Under the pieces are notes generated by a model. The model saw nothing but the letters and a program-made list of their open reading frames with translations. It did no database searches and was not told the DNA's origin. Made by a program: the position numbers and the translations under genes. Shown here in pieces: positions 45,883 through 54,120 of a DNA stretch of 64,000 bases (positions are counted from its first letter, which is position 1; the number at the start of each line of letters is the position of its first letter). The DNA comes from DATMER01 sp040349255 (GTDB lineage Bacteria > Acidobacteriota > Thermoanaerobaculia > Multivoradales > UBA5704), in the NCBI GenBank assembly GCA_040349255.1, contig JBEQUE010000085.1:1-64000 (forward strand), written 5' to 3'.

Positions 45883-47628
45883 ATGAAGGTCTTCCTCAGC
45901 TACGCGCGCGTGGATGCGGATTTCCGGGACAAAGTCCTCGCCGGCCTGAAGCACCTGAAAGGAGTGGAGGTCTGGCACGACCTCCAGATCCCGCCGGGGT
46001 CCGGCTGGCGCGGAGAGCTCGAGGGCCAGCTCCGGGGGGCGGATGCGGCGATCCTGCTCGTCAGCCCCGCCTTCCTGGCTTCCGAGTACTGCATGAAGAA
46101 GGAGCTGCCGGTCCTGGTGCAGAAGGGCATCCCGCTGTTTCCGATCCTCATCCGGCACAGCGCCCTGGGGCTTCATCCGGAGCTGAGCGAGATCCAGTTC
46201 TTCGATCCGCGGGGAAAGATGGAGCCTCTGGCGAGCCTGGAGCGCACTGAGCGGGAAGAAGTCTGGGCCCGCCTTTCGGAAGCCCTGCACGGCTCGGCGA
46301 ACAGGCCTCCCCGCCATCTGCTGGTGAAGCAGCAGCGGGAGGATTTCGTGGCGCGTCTCCTGCCCGCCGGCGCCGCGCAGGTCACGCTGCGTCACGAGAC
46401 CCTGATGAGCCTCCTCGACGCCTACCTGGAGCTCTACGCGCGGAAGCTCATCGAAGAGGCGCAGGACCTCTTCATGACTTTCAGGAAGAGGGCGGACCGG
46501 CTGGGGCTCGAGGTGCCCGACCCCCTGCACCGGGAGGTGCTCGACCTGCTGGAGGTCGGCCTGCCGCTCAAGCCGATCCATCTCCAGCACGTCTCGCGCC
46601 TCGATCTCGAATCGCTCCTCTCCAGCCGGGGCTACGCCACCCTCCTGCACGGCATCCGCCTGACCGACATCGACTATGACATGGCGCTGCCGCACCTCCA
46701 GCGCACGAAGCGGCCGAACCAGGAGAGATGCTCGCTGTTCGCCTACACCGAGGCGCAGTGCCTGAGGAAGATGAACCGGCTCGACGAGGCCTACGAGAGG
46801 CTCAAGGACGGAGAGTCGTTCCTCGGCGACTTCAGGGACGGCCATTGCGTCTGCGGCCCGAGCTGCCAGCAGGAGGTCCTCCGGCTCCAGATCCATCGCG
46901 GGTTCGGCGCCGTCTGCAGGAAGCTGGCGAAGCAGGAGCGGGAGGAGGGGCGCAACGACGACGCGGCCCGTTTCCGCCGGGAAGCGGAACAGAATCTCGA
47001 GAGCTGCCTCGCCCTGGAGGACGAGAGCATACCCGCCACCGTGCGCTCCGACACGCGCTACAGCTATGGCTACTTCGTGTTCGAGATGGCCTTCCTCGAC
47101 CGCGAGCAGGGAGATTCCAGCGAAGACGAGCTCCATCGCGAGCTGCGCCGGGCGGAGGCCCTCTTCAAGGCGTCGCGGGACCTGAACCGCACCTTCGCCG
47201 CTCCCCAGGCGCGTCTGGCCATCGTGCGCCAACTGCTCGGCGAGCGGGCGTTCCCCGACTATCTGCACGCCCGCAAGATCGCCCTGGGGGAGAACTCCGG
47301 GGAGTCCCCGCTGACGGCGCTCCTGTGCGGCTTCGCCATGTCGCTCGTCGCGCACGAGAGGACGGGAGGACAGCCTCGCCCCCCCGGCGGCTCCGCGCTG
47401 CTGGAGGAGCTCCGCGGCCTGCTCGAGGAGAGGCATTTCTCCAAGGGCCCCCTGGAGTGCCACGCTTTCGATTGCCGGGTCGTAAGATATGGCCGCGAGC
47501 TGGAGGACCCGGACCTGGCCGCGGTGTACGACCTGCTCACGGAGGCTGCCACTTGGGAGACCGAGACTCTCGCGGACCAGAAGAGCCGGCTGGCGAGCTT
47601 CCTGGAATTCCATCCGCCCGGCCGCTGA
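45883..47628 (+). CDS. TIR-domain protein with TPR-like helical C-terminus
   Basis: 581 aa; AAGGAGG before ATG 45883. Residues 1-135 form a TIR domain: MKVFLSYARVDADFRDKV (box 1), VEVWHDLQIPPGSGW, and ILLVSPAFLASEYCMKKELP, where the Glu of KKEL sits at the position of the catalytic glutamate in NAD+-cleaving TIRs. The rest is helical, with TPR-like pairs (AYTEAQCLRKMNRLDEAYERL; EMAFLDREQGDSSEDELHREL) and a CVCGPSC cluster near residues 324-330. Bacterial TIR proteins often hydrolyse NAD+ or make cyclic ADP-ribose signals in defence, or act as scaffolds. Here it sits inside an operon of NAD(P)-dependent oxidoreductases instead of beside known defence genes. No membrane segment seen. Role unknown. 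Confidence 0.85.
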   Translation: MKVFLSYARVDADFRDKVLAGLKHLKGVEVWHDLQIPPGSGWRGELEGQLRGADAAILLVSPAFLASEYCMKKELPVLVQKGIPLFPILIRHSALGLHPELSEIQFFDPRGKMEPLASLERTEREEVWARLSEALHGSANRPPRHLLVKQQREDFVARLLPAGAAQVTLRHETLMSLLDAYLELYARKLIEEAQDLFMTFRKRADRLGLEVPDPLHREVLDLLEVGLPLKPIHLQHVSRLDLESLLSSRGYATLLHGIRLTDIDYDMALPHLQRTKRPNQERCSLFAYTEAQCLRKMNRLDEAYERLKDGESFLGDFRDGHCVCGPSCQQEVLRLQIHRGFGAVCRKLAKQEREEGRNDDAARFRREAEQNLESCLALEDESIPATVRSDTRYSYGYFVFEMAFLDREQGDSSEDELHRELRRAEALFKASRDLNRTFAAPQARLAIVRQLLGERAFPDYLHARKIALGENSGESPLTALLCGFAMSLVAHERTGGQPRPPGGSALLEELRGLLEERHFSKGPLECHAFDCRVVRYGRELEDPDLAAVYDLLTEAATWETETLADQKSRLASFLEFHPPGR

Positions 47629-47648
47629 CGGGAGACGGAGGCGGCCCC

Positions 47649-48632
47649 CTGCGCGTCCTGCTGGTCGGCTTCGGGGAGATGGTGCGGTGCTTCCACGTTC
47701 CCACGCTGCAGGCGACCCCCGGCGTCGAGCTGGTGGGCGTCGTCCGCAGCCGGCCGGCCGAGGCGGTCGCGGGAGTGCCGGTCTTCACCTCCCTGGAGGA
47801 GGCCCTCGGGCGGCTCCGTCCCGGCCTCGCCGTGGTGTCGACCCCCCATCATCTGCACGCGCCGCAGGCCGGGCTCTGCCTGGAGCACGGGTGCCACGTG
47901 CTGGTCGAAAAGCCGCTCAGCCTGGAGGTCGAGGCGGCCGAGCGGCTGGTCGATCTGGCGGCGGAACGCGGCCTGCTGCTGGTGGAGGGCCTCCAGCGGC
48001 GCTACGAAGGTTTCGCTCAGGTGTTCCGCGAGCTGGCGGCGAGCGGCGAGCTGGGCGAGCTGCGCCTGCTCCACGGGCTGTTCGCCCATCGCTTCGGCGA
48101 AGCCGACCGCGCCGGCTGGCGCTCAGACCCCCGGCAGGCGGGCGATGGCATCCTGGGGGACAGCGCCATCCACCTGATCGACCTCCTGGTCTCGTTCGCG
48201 GGCCCGGGGACCCACCGCCTGCGGTCCCGGGTGCTGAGCGACGGCGGGCAGGGGCCGAGCCACTCCTTTCTGTGCTTCTTCGACACCGACCGCGGTGCCA
48301 CGGTCTCCGCCTGCGGCAGCTATCTCTCGCCCAGCGATTCGGTGCAGGAGGAGATCTCCGTCTGGGGCAGCCGCGGCTCCCTGTTCGCGCGACGGTTCTG
48401 CCCGGAGCGGACCCTGGACCCACCGACCGTCGTCTTCAAGGACGTGGACGGGGTAAACCTGCGCGAGCTCGATCTGAGCAGCCGTCCCTTCGGCCGCGGC
48501 CTGCCCCTCGCGGCCCTGCTGAGCGTCCTGACCGGCCGCGCTCCCCGCGAGGCACTGCTCAGCGAGGCGAGGCTCACGCTGCCGACCCACCGGGCGCTCG
48601 ACGCGATCCGCAGGAACGCCCTGGAGGGCTGA
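47649..48632 (+). CDS. Second Gfo/Idh/MocA-family oxidoreductase (non-ATG start)
   Basis: About 327 aa. The Rossmann start LRVLLVGFGEMVRCFHVP lacks an upstream in-frame ATG, GTG or TTG after the TIR stop. CTG at 47649 is chosen because GGAGACGGAG (47631-47640) precedes it by 8 bp and the length then fits the family; the start is uncertain. Motifs: VEKPLSLEVEAAERLVDLA (EKP, cofactor and active site) and GDSAIHLIDLLVSF (conserved His/Asp region). Only distantly similar to the first oxidoreductase of the operon, so not a recent duplication. It closes the operon and is convergent with the efflux operon, separated by a GC hairpin. Confidence 0.82.
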   Translation: MRVLLVGFGEMVRCFHVPTLQATPGVELVGVVRSRPAEAVAGVPVFTSLEEALGRLRPGLAVVSTPHHLHAPQAGLCLEHGCHVLVEKPLSLEVEAAERLVDLAAERGLLLVEGLQRRYEGFAQVFRELAASGELGELRLLHGLFAHRFGEADRAGWRSDPRQAGDGILGDSAIHLIDLLVSFAGPGTHRLRSRVLSDGGQGPSHSFLCFFDTDRGATVSACGSYLSPSDSVQEEISVWGSRGSLFARRFCPERTLDPPTVVFKDVDGVNLRELDLSSRPFGRGLPLAALLSVLTGRAPREALLSEARLTLPTHRALDAIRRNALEG

Positions 48633-48639
48633 GCCGGCC

Positions 48640-48659
48640 GCGGCCGACTACTCGGCCGC
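48640..48659. terminator. GC-rich hairpin between convergent operons
   Basis: GCGGCCGA - CTAC - TCGGCCGC is a perfect 8-bp stem with a 4-nt loop. It lies just after the second oxidoreductase (stop 48632) and overlaps the last codons of the MFS gene on the other strand. There is no T-run on either side, so a rho-independent terminator is only possible, not shown. Confidence 0.35.
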
Positions 48660-50207
48660 CATGACGCCCTCGCCGGAGGAGCGCGGGCGGCGCATGAGCA
48701 GGACGAGCGGGATCATGCCCAGCACGAGGAACCCGAGCAGGCGGAAGACGTCGAGGAACGACTGCAGGGCGGCCTGCCTCTGGACCATGCCCCAGACGGC
48801 GGCGAGCGCCTCGCGGCTGGCCGTCATCGCGTCGTGGCCGCGCGCCTCGAAGGCGGCCTGGAGACGGGCGAGCATCTCGCGGGCCGCGGGGTTGAACGGC
48901 TCCACGTGCTCGCCGAGCAGTTTGGTGTGGACCTGCCGGTTCCGCGTGAGGAGGGTCTGCACCACGGCGATGCCCACGCTCGCCCCGACGTTCCGCGTCA
49001 GATTGAACAGGCTCGTGGCGTTGCCCATGCGCTCCTTCGGGATCGGGTCCATGCTGATCGTGGTCAGCGGCACGAAGAGCAGACCGAGCGAGACGCCCTG
49101 CAGGAACTGCGGCCAGAAGAGGTCCCAGTAGCCCGCGTCGAGCGTCAGCCGGCTGAACCAGAACAGCGTGAGCGCGGTGAGCGCGAAGCCGCCGGCGAGG
49201 AGCTTGCGCGGGTCCATCCGCGCCGTGAGCAGGCCGACGATCGGCATCGCGATGAACGAGCCGAAGCCGCGCGGCGCGAGCGTGATCCCGGCCGCGATCG
49301 GCGGATAGCCCATCAGCGTCTGGAGCAGCACCGGGAGCAGCACCAGGCTGCCGTAGAGCACGAAGCCCATCAGCGTCATGAGCAGCACGCCCGTGGCGTA
49401 GGTCCGTTCGCGGAAGACCCGCAGGTCCACCACCGGATCGGACGTCGACAGCTCGCGGACCACCAGCGCGGTCAGCGAGACCACCGCGGTGACGATCATC
49501 CAGACGATCCACGGCGATGACAGCCAGTCCGCCTGCTCGCCCTTGTCGAGACTGATCTGAAGCGTGCCCACGCCGAGCGCCAGGAAGAGGATGCCCCACC
49601 AGTCGATGCGCACCGATGTCTTTTTCAGGTAGGGCGGATCGAAGATGAAAAGCTCCTGCATGACGATCGCGGCCACGCCCACCGGAATGTTGATGTAGAA
49701 CACCCAGCGCCACGAAAAGTGATCGGTCAGCCAGCCGCCGAGCACCGGCCCGAGGATCGGCGCCACGACGATGCCGAGCCCCCAGAAGCCCATGGCCTTG
49801 CCGCGCTCGTGCGGCGGGAAGGCCTCCAGCATCACCGACTGCGAGAGCGGCTGCATCACGCCGCCGGTCAGACCCTGGACGATGCGGAAGACGATCAGCA
49901 TCGGCAGGCTCACCGAGGCGCCGCAGAGGATCGAGGCGACCGTGAAACCGATCACCGCGACCATCAGCAGCCGCTTGCGGCCGATCACCGTGGCCAGCCA
50001 GCCGGTCAAGGGAAGGATGATCGCGTTGGCCGCCAGGTAGGAGGTCAGCGCCCAGGTGGTCTCGTCCACCGTGGACGACAGGCTGCCCGCAATGTACGGC
50101 AGCGAGACGTTCACAACCGTCGTGTCGAGCACCACCATGAAGGTGCCGAACATGACGGCCACGGCGACCATCCACGGGTTGACGCCGGTGCCGGACGCGT
50201 CCTTCAT
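48648..50207 (-). CDS. MFS drug efflux transporter, DHA2 (EmrB/QacA) family
   Basis: 519 aa from ATG 50207 (MKDASGTGVNPWMVAV). A TTG at 50240 would add 11 residues but begins within the previous gene. Fourteen hydrophobic segments as in DHA2 members. Motif D1/A features: FMVVLDTTVVNVSLPYI in TM1, GWLATVIGRKRLL in loop 2-3, and motif C GLGIVVAPILGPVLGGWLTD in TM5. The family exports lipophilic drugs in exchange for protons and works with a periplasmic adaptor and an outer-membrane channel, both encoded directly upstream. It is the last gene of the tetR-led operon. Confidence 0.93.
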   Translation of the reverse strand: MKDASGTGVNPWMVAVAVMFGTFMVVLDTTVVNVSLPYIAGSLSSTVDETTWALTSYLAANAIILPLTGWLATVIGRKRLLMVAVIGFTVASILCGASVSLPMLIVFRIVQGLTGGVMQPLSQSVMLEAFPPHERGKAMGFWGLGIVVAPILGPVLGGWLTDHFSWRWVFYINIPVGVAAIVMQELFIFDPPYLKKTSVRIDWWGILFLALGVGTLQISLDKGEQADWLSSPWIVWMIVTAVVSLTALVVRELSTSDPVVDLRVFRERTYATGVLLMTLMGFVLYGSLVLLPVLLQTLMGYPPIAAGITLAPRGFGSFIAMPIVGLLTARMDPRKLLAGGFALTALTLFWFSRLTLDAGYWDLFWPQFLQGVSLGLLFVPLTTISMDPIPKERMGNATSLFNLTRNVGASVGIAVVQTLLTRNRQVHTKLLGEHVEPFNPAAREMLARLQAAFEARGHDAMTASREALAAVWGMVQRQAALQSFLDVFRLLGFLVLGMIPLVLLMRRPRSSGEGVMAAE

Positions 50208-50229
50208 CGCTTTTCTCTCAACGGCGCTT

Positions 50230-51441
50230 TCACCGGACAATCACCGTGGGCACGACGGACATGCCGGGGCGCAGGAGGTGCCGCGGGTCCTGGTCCTTCT
50301 CCAGCACGATGCGCACCGGCACGCGCTGCACGACCTTCACGAAGTTGCCGCTGGCGTTCTCGGCCGGCAGGAGGCTGTACTTGGCGCCGGTGGCGGCGCC
50401 GATCCCCTGCACGTGGCCGTTCAGATCCCGGTCGAGCGCGTCCACGTGAACCACCGCCTTCTGCCCGGGCCGCATGCCGGCGATCTGCGTCTCCTTGAAG
50501 TTCGCGGTGATCCAGACCTCGTCCGGCGGCACGATCGCGACCAGCGGCTGGCCGCGCTGCACGGACTCACCCGGATCGACGTTCTTGCGCCCGACGATCC
50601 CGTCCATGGGCGCGCGGACCACGGCGTCGTCGAGCTGGGAGCGGGCGAGGTCGAGGCTGGCGCGGGCCTGCGCCGCCTTCGCCTCGGCCAGCCGGATGTC
50701 GGCCTGGGTGGCCTCGACGCGGTGCGGACCGGCCTCGGCCTGCGCACGGCCGGCCTCGGCCTGTCCGATCGCCGCCGCGGCTTCTCCTTGATGGCTGATC
50801 GCGAGCTCCACCTGCTGGCGGGCCTCGGCGACCGCGGCCTGCGCGGCCTTCTCGGCGGCCTGGGCGTGCTCGAAGTCCTGGCGCGGGATCTCGTCCTTCT
50901 CGACCAGCGGCCGGAGGCGCGCCACGTCGCTCGCGGCGCGCTCGGCGTTGGCCTCGGCCTGGGCGAGTCGGGCGCGGGCCGCCTCCACGCCGCGCGAGGT
51001 CCCCGCGGCCGCGGCCCGGGCCTGGCCGACCTGCGCCTCGGCGGCCCGCAGACCGGACGACGAGGTGGTCGAGGTGATCGGGAGCTGCGCGCGCGCCGCC
51101 TCCACCGCGGCCTCGGCGGCCTGGTAGTCGGCCTCCGCCTTCTGGACGGCCAGCTCGTAGTCGTGCGGGTCGAGCTTCACCAGCACCTGGCCGGCGCGGA
51201 CCGCGTCGTTCTCCTCGACCGTGACGGAGGTCGCGGTGCCCGCCACGCGGGCCGCCACGGCCACGACCGGACCATCCACGAAGGCGTCGTCGGTGCTCTC
51301 CCGGACGGCGAGGCGGCGCCAGAAGAAGAAGCCGGCCACGGCCAGGACGGCCAGGGAGACGACGAGAAAAATGCGGAAACCCGGCCGGCGATAGAGCGGT
51401 ATCGACGGCGTCGAAGCCGCCTCTTCCGGGGTCGGCGTCAT
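50230..51441 (-). CDS. HlyD/EmrA-type membrane fusion protein (efflux adaptor)
   Basis: 403 aa. A single N-terminal membrane helix (residues 24-44) anchors it in the inner membrane. It then has the EmrA-type opening STDDAFVDGPVVAVAARVAGTA, a split biotinyl-lipoyl domain (VEENDAVRAGQVLVKLDPHDYEL .. DGIVGRKNVDPGESVQRGQPL), a long Ala/Glu/Arg-rich coiled-coil hairpin (residues 95-215), and a beta-barrel end (VWITANFKETQIAGMRPGQKAVVHVD). It links the MFS pump to the TolC-like channel. The start ATG overlaps the stop of the channel gene (ATGA). Confidence 0.93.
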   Translation of the reverse strand: MTPTPEEAASTPSIPLYRRPGFRIFLVVSLAVLAVAGFFFWRRLAVRESTDDAFVDGPVVAVAARVAGTATSVTVEENDAVRAGQVLVKLDPHDYELAVQKAEADYQAAEAAVEAARAQLPITSTTSSSGLRAAEAQVGQARAAAAGTSRGVEAARARLAQAEANAERAASDVARLRPLVEKDEIPRQDFEHAQAAEKAAQAAVAEARQQVELAISHQGEAAAAIGQAEAGRAQAEAGPHRVEATQADIRLAEAKAAQARASLDLARSQLDDAVVRAPMDGIVGRKNVDPGESVQRGQPLVAIVPPDEVWITANFKETQIAGMRPGQKAVVHVDALDRDLNGHVQGIGAATGAKYSLLPAENASGNFVKVVQRVPVRIVLEKDQDPRHLLRPGMSVVPTVIVR

Positions 51442-52805
51442 GGCTGTTCTCCTTGAAGGAACGGGAGCGTGGATTCCTCCGCGACTCCCAGCGCGAGGGC
51501 GAGGCCGAGCTTCGCCCGGTTGTATTGATAAAGGCTGCGCACCCAGCGCTCGCTGGCCGCGGCCAGCGCTTCCTGCGCCTGGACGACCTCCAGGTTGCCG
51601 GCCACGCCGGCGGCGAAGCGGTCCCGCGCCTGGGTGACCTGCTCGGTCGCGAGCCGCTTGGCGTCGCTCGACACGGCCACGCGGCGCGACGCCGCGGCGG
51701 CGTCGAGGAAGGCGGAGCGCACCTCCAGGTCGACCTGGCGCGACAGGTCGTCCCGCCGCGCCCGCGCCTGCTTCGCGCGGCCCTCGGCGGTGGCGGTCTC
51801 GCCGGCGATCCGCCCGCCTTCGAACAGCGGGATGGTGACGCCCAGCGCGAGGTCGTAGGTGATCTCGGCCGACCCCGGATCGGGGCCGATGGGGCCGTAG
51901 TCGCCGTGCGCCTCCACGCGGGGCAGGCGCTGCCTGCGGATCGCGGCCACGGCGCTCTCGGCGGCGGCCACGTCGGCCTCGGCCGCCTTCAGGTCCGGCC
52001 GCGCGGCGCGCGCCGAGACGAGAGCGTCCTCCAGATCGCGCTCGGCGAGCGGCTGGAAGGGGACCTCGTCGGCCAGCTCGACCGGCGTGCCCGCGGGCAG
52101 ACCGACGGCGCGGGCGAGGCGGAGCTTCTGCTTCGCGAGATCGTTCTCGGCGTCGATCAGCCGCTCCTGCTCCTCGGCGAGCGCCACCTGGGCGCGCAGC
52201 TCGTCGATGCCGGCCGCGGTGCCGGCCTCGTGGCGGTCCTTCGCCTGCTGTTCGACCGCCTCGGCCGTCTGCACCTGGGACCGCGCCGCGTCGATGCGCG
52301 CGCGGTCGGCCAGCGCTTCGAGGTAGAGGTCGGCCACCGACGCCACGACGAGGTCCCGGGCCTGCTGGGAGGACAGGCGGCGCGAGTCGAGGCGGCTGCG
52401 CGCCGCGGCCACGCGGGCGGACTGGGCGGAGTCGAACAGCGTCTGCTCGGCGCGCAGGCGCGCGTCGAAGACGTTGAACGGCCCGACCAGCGGCGATTCG
52501 CCGGCGGGCGGCGCGAGGCCGAAGGCCGCAAGGTTGATCTTCTCGCGCGCCTGGCTCACCGCGCCTTCGAAGCTCGGCAGGAGCCGGGAGAGGGCCTGGC
52601 GCAGCTCGCCCTCGGCCTCCTCGGTCTGGCCGCCCGCGAGGACCGCCTGGAGATTGTTTTCGAGGCCCAGGTCGATCGCCTCCCGCAGGGTGAGGCGGCG
52701 CGGTTGATCGGATGCTGAGGGCTCCTGGGCTGTTGCGGGTCTGGAGAGCACCCCCGCGAGGCAGGCCAGGGCAAGCAGCCCGCGGGCGGTGCGTCGGAAT
52801 TTCAT
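51438..52805 (-). CDS. TolC-family outer-membrane efflux protein
   Basis: 455 aa. Signal peptide MKFRRTARGLLALACLAGVLSRPATAQ. The mature protein shows the internal duplication of the TolC/OEP family: two long Ala-rich helix pairs with the typical LTLREAIDLGLENNLQAVLAG start, RPDLKAAEADVAAAESAVAAIRRQRLPRVEAHGDYG in the middle, and AGVAGNLEVVQAQEALAAASERWVRSLYQYNRAKLGLALALG at the end. A trimer forms the channel across the outer membrane, so the organism is diderm. Start overlaps the tetR stop by 3 bp and its own stop overlaps hlyD. Confidence 0.93.
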   Translation of the reverse strand: MKFRRTARGLLALACLAGVLSRPATAQEPSASDQPRRLTLREAIDLGLENNLQAVLAGGQTEEAEGELRQALSRLLPSFEGAVSQAREKINLAAFGLAPPAGESPLVGPFNVFDARLRAEQTLFDSAQSARVAAARSRLDSRRLSSQQARDLVVASVADLYLEALADRARIDAARSQVQTAEAVEQQAKDRHEAGTAAGIDELRAQVALAEEQERLIDAENDLAKQKLRLARAVGLPAGTPVELADEVPFQPLAERDLEDALVSARAARPDLKAAEADVAAAESAVAAIRRQRLPRVEAHGDYGPIGPDPGSAEITYDLALGVTIPLFEGGRIAGETATAEGRAKQARARRDDLSRQVDLEVRSAFLDAAAASRRVAVSSDAKRLATEQVTQARDRFAAGVAGNLEVVQAQEALAAASERWVRSLYQYNRAKLGLALALGVAEESTLPFLQGEQP

Positions 52806-53389
52806 TGTCCTACCCCCTGCCAGAGGAACGAGAAGAGGTCTTCGAGCTCGTCCTCCGGCCGCGTCCGGATACCTTGGTGCAGCCGCTGTGCCACGCGGCT
52901 GCGCACCAGGTCGAGAATCAGATAGGCCGTCGATTCGGCGTTCACCGGCCGCATCTCGCCGCGGGAGATCCCCTCGTCGAGGATCGTCCGCAGAACCTCC
53001 ACTTGGGCCTGGTAGAGCTCCTGGAGCTGGGCGTCCGGCACGAAGCGGACGAAGGAACGCCCGAGCTCGCTGAAGTAGATGCGGAAGAAGTCGCGCTCCT
53101 CGTCGAAGAACCGCAGCCGGGTGAGGATGAACGCCCGGAGCTTGCCCTCCGTGCCGTCGGCCGCGAGCAGGGCCTCGCGGCTGCGGCGGTGGAGCTCCTC
53201 GAAGCCGTGGCACACCGTGGCCCAGTAGAGCTCCTCCTTGGAGCGGTAGTAGAGGTAGACCGTGCCCTTGGCGATGCCGCAGGCGTCGGCGACCTCCTGG
53301 ATCCGCGTGCCGGCGTGGCCCTCCCGGGCGAACACCTGCCGCGCGGCCTGGAGGATGTCTTCCCTGCGTCCTGGCGTCGGCTGCCTCAT
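52802..53389 (-). CDS. TetR-family transcriptional repressor of the efflux operon
   Basis: 195 aa from ATG 53389 (MRQPTPGRREDILQAA). The helix-turn-helix lies at residues 30-50 (TRIQEVADACGIAKGTVYLYYRSKEELYW), the classic TetR_N signature; the rest is the helical ligand and dimer domain. First gene of the four-gene operon with the channel, adaptor and pump, so it probably represses its own operon until a drug or metabolite binds. An operator-like palindrome lies 19 bp upstream. The inducer could be the NRPS/PKS product, which would make the pump a self-resistance exporter, but nothing in the sequence proves this. Confidence 0.92.
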   Translation of the reverse strand: MRQPTPGRREDILQAARQVFAREGHAGTRIQEVADACGIAKGTVYLYYRSKEELYWATVCHGFEELHRRSREALLAADGTEGKLRAFILTRLRFFDEERDFFRIYFSELGRSFVRFVPDAQLQELYQAQVEVLRTILDEGISRGEMRPVNAESTAYLILDLVRSRVAQRLHQGIRTRPEDELEDLFSFLWQGVGQ

Positions 53390-53399
53390 ACCGCCAGGA

Positions 53400-53421
53400 A
53401 GTATAACTGACCCGTGGGTCA
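53400..53421 (-). promoter_or_regulatory. tetR operon promoter with TGACCC-GT-GGGTCA operator
   Basis: On the minus strand a -10 box TATACT (53405-53400) places the start of transcription about 4 nt before the tetR ATG, so the leader is almost absent. Directly upstream, 53408-53421 carries TGACCCGTGGGTCA, a 6+6 inverted repeat with a 2-bp centre lying in the -10/-35 spacer, a common position for a TetR operator. The -35 is poor (TTCCAA at 18 bp). Confidence 0.65.
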
Positions 53422-53440
53422 TTTTGGAAGGGGAGGCCTG

Positions 53441-53460
53441 CCGCCTCCTTGTGGAGGCGG
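53441..53460. repeat. Perfect hairpin CCGCCTCC-TTGT-GGAGGCGG
   Basis: An 8-bp stem with 4-nt loop, 20 bp beyond the tetR operator, at the outer edge of the left arm of the inverted repeat described next. A weaker relative (GCCGCCTCCCTCACAAGCGG on the minus strand) lies outside the right arm near 54301-54320. Confidence 0.6.
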
Positions 53461-53472
53461 CCCTCCCGGTTC

Positions 53473-53532
53473 GGAATGGCGGTGGCCTTGGACCCGGCAG
53501 CCGCCATCCCTCCAAATTTTCAAGGAACCCTG
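53473..53532 (+). repeat. Left arm of a ~60-bp inverted repeat
   Basis: 51 of 60 positions match the reverse complement of 54228-54287 without gaps. The arm contains its own palindrome (GGCGG .. CCGCC) followed by CCATCCCTC and TCAAGGAACC. With its partner it encloses about 695 bp holding the 20-bp tandem array. The arms could be the ends of a small non-autonomous element or two copies of a dispersed palindromic repeat. Confidence 0.7.
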
Positions 53533-53660
53533 TATCACCCCGCGCAGGAAGCCACGAGGCGATCCACCCTTCTACAGACCCCTTCTACGGTTCAGCCTGG
53601 CGGTCTGTCCTTCTGCAAGACGACAAAAGCCTGAAATCCCATCGATACGGCTGCGGCGGC

Positions 53661-53980
53661 GCATATAACCTTAAATTGGCCCATAGAAGCTTGTTTTGCC
53701 ATGGATAACGTTATCTTGCGCCGTAGAACGTTGTTTTTTCCCATAGAACCTTGCAGCGCCTCGTAGAACGTTGCAGCGGCGTATGGAAGGTTGAATTCTC
53801 CTGGAGAACGTTGCGATGCCGCGTAGAACCTTGTTTTCCTCCATGGAACGTTGCCGCGCCGCATAGAACTTTGTCTTTTCCCGTAGAACGTTGCGACGCC
53901 GTCCAGAACCTTGTCTTGTCTCGTAGAACCTTGCGGCGTCTCCAGGGAGTTTGTTTTGTTCTGGAGAGCCTTGATTCGTC
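53661..53980. repeat. Tandem array of 16 degenerate 20-bp units
   Basis: Sixteen units follow each other with an exact 20-bp period and no indel. By-eye consensus is CCRTAGAACSTTGYNNYGCC. The core GAAC(G/C)TTG is well kept; about half of the units carry the palindrome AACGTT. The last seven bases fall into a GC-rich class (CGACGCC type) and a T-rich class (TTTTTCC type), which alternate from unit 8 to unit 15, giving a 40-bp higher period. Weaker units may extend to 53621. Because 20 is not a multiple of 3, open minus-strand frames across the array (up to 175 codons, all three frames) reflect unit composition rather than a clear gene. No gene lies in 53390-54407. Confidence 0.9.
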
Positions 53981-54100
53981 TCGTTTCGTGCCACATTGGC
54001 GCATCCAGCCCTCCTGGTGTCCCGGGGACCCGGTGATTTGGGCCCTCTATATATATGTTGCCGCTGGCCCCCTTTTTTTGACACGGACGCTCAAACTGTT

Positions 54101-54120
54101 TTTGGGAATTTTTTCCCAAA
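54101..54120. repeat. AT-rich hairpin TTTGGGAA-TTTT-TTCCCAAA
   Basis: A perfect 8-bp stem with a TTTT loop, close to the right side of the tandem array. Nearby, GCTCAAAC (about 54089) and GTTTGAGC (about 54221) form a longer-range inverted pair around a GC-rich stem (GGCCCG .. CGGGCC). The region could fold as an RNA or act as a recombination site; no promoter or T-run decides this. Confidence 0.5.

Noticed and set aside
48640..48659. Strong rho-independent terminator
   Set aside because: The stem is perfect but no T-run follows on either strand; kept only as a low-confidence hairpin.
50208..50240. TTG at 50240 as the MFS start
   Set aside because: It lies within the 3' end of hlyD and adds a charged 11-residue piece before a normal family N-terminus; the ATG at 50207 fits better.
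53661..53980. CRISPR array
   Set aside because: Units are contiguous 20-mers with drifting sequence; there are no constant repeats separated by unique spacers and no cas genes nearby.
53592..54119. Open minus-strand frames (up to 175 codons) across the 20-bp array as a repeat-protein gene
   Set aside because: All three minus frames are open because the 20-bp unit has no minus-strand stop in any frame. There is no start with a convincing ribosome site, and unit differences do not favour one frame.
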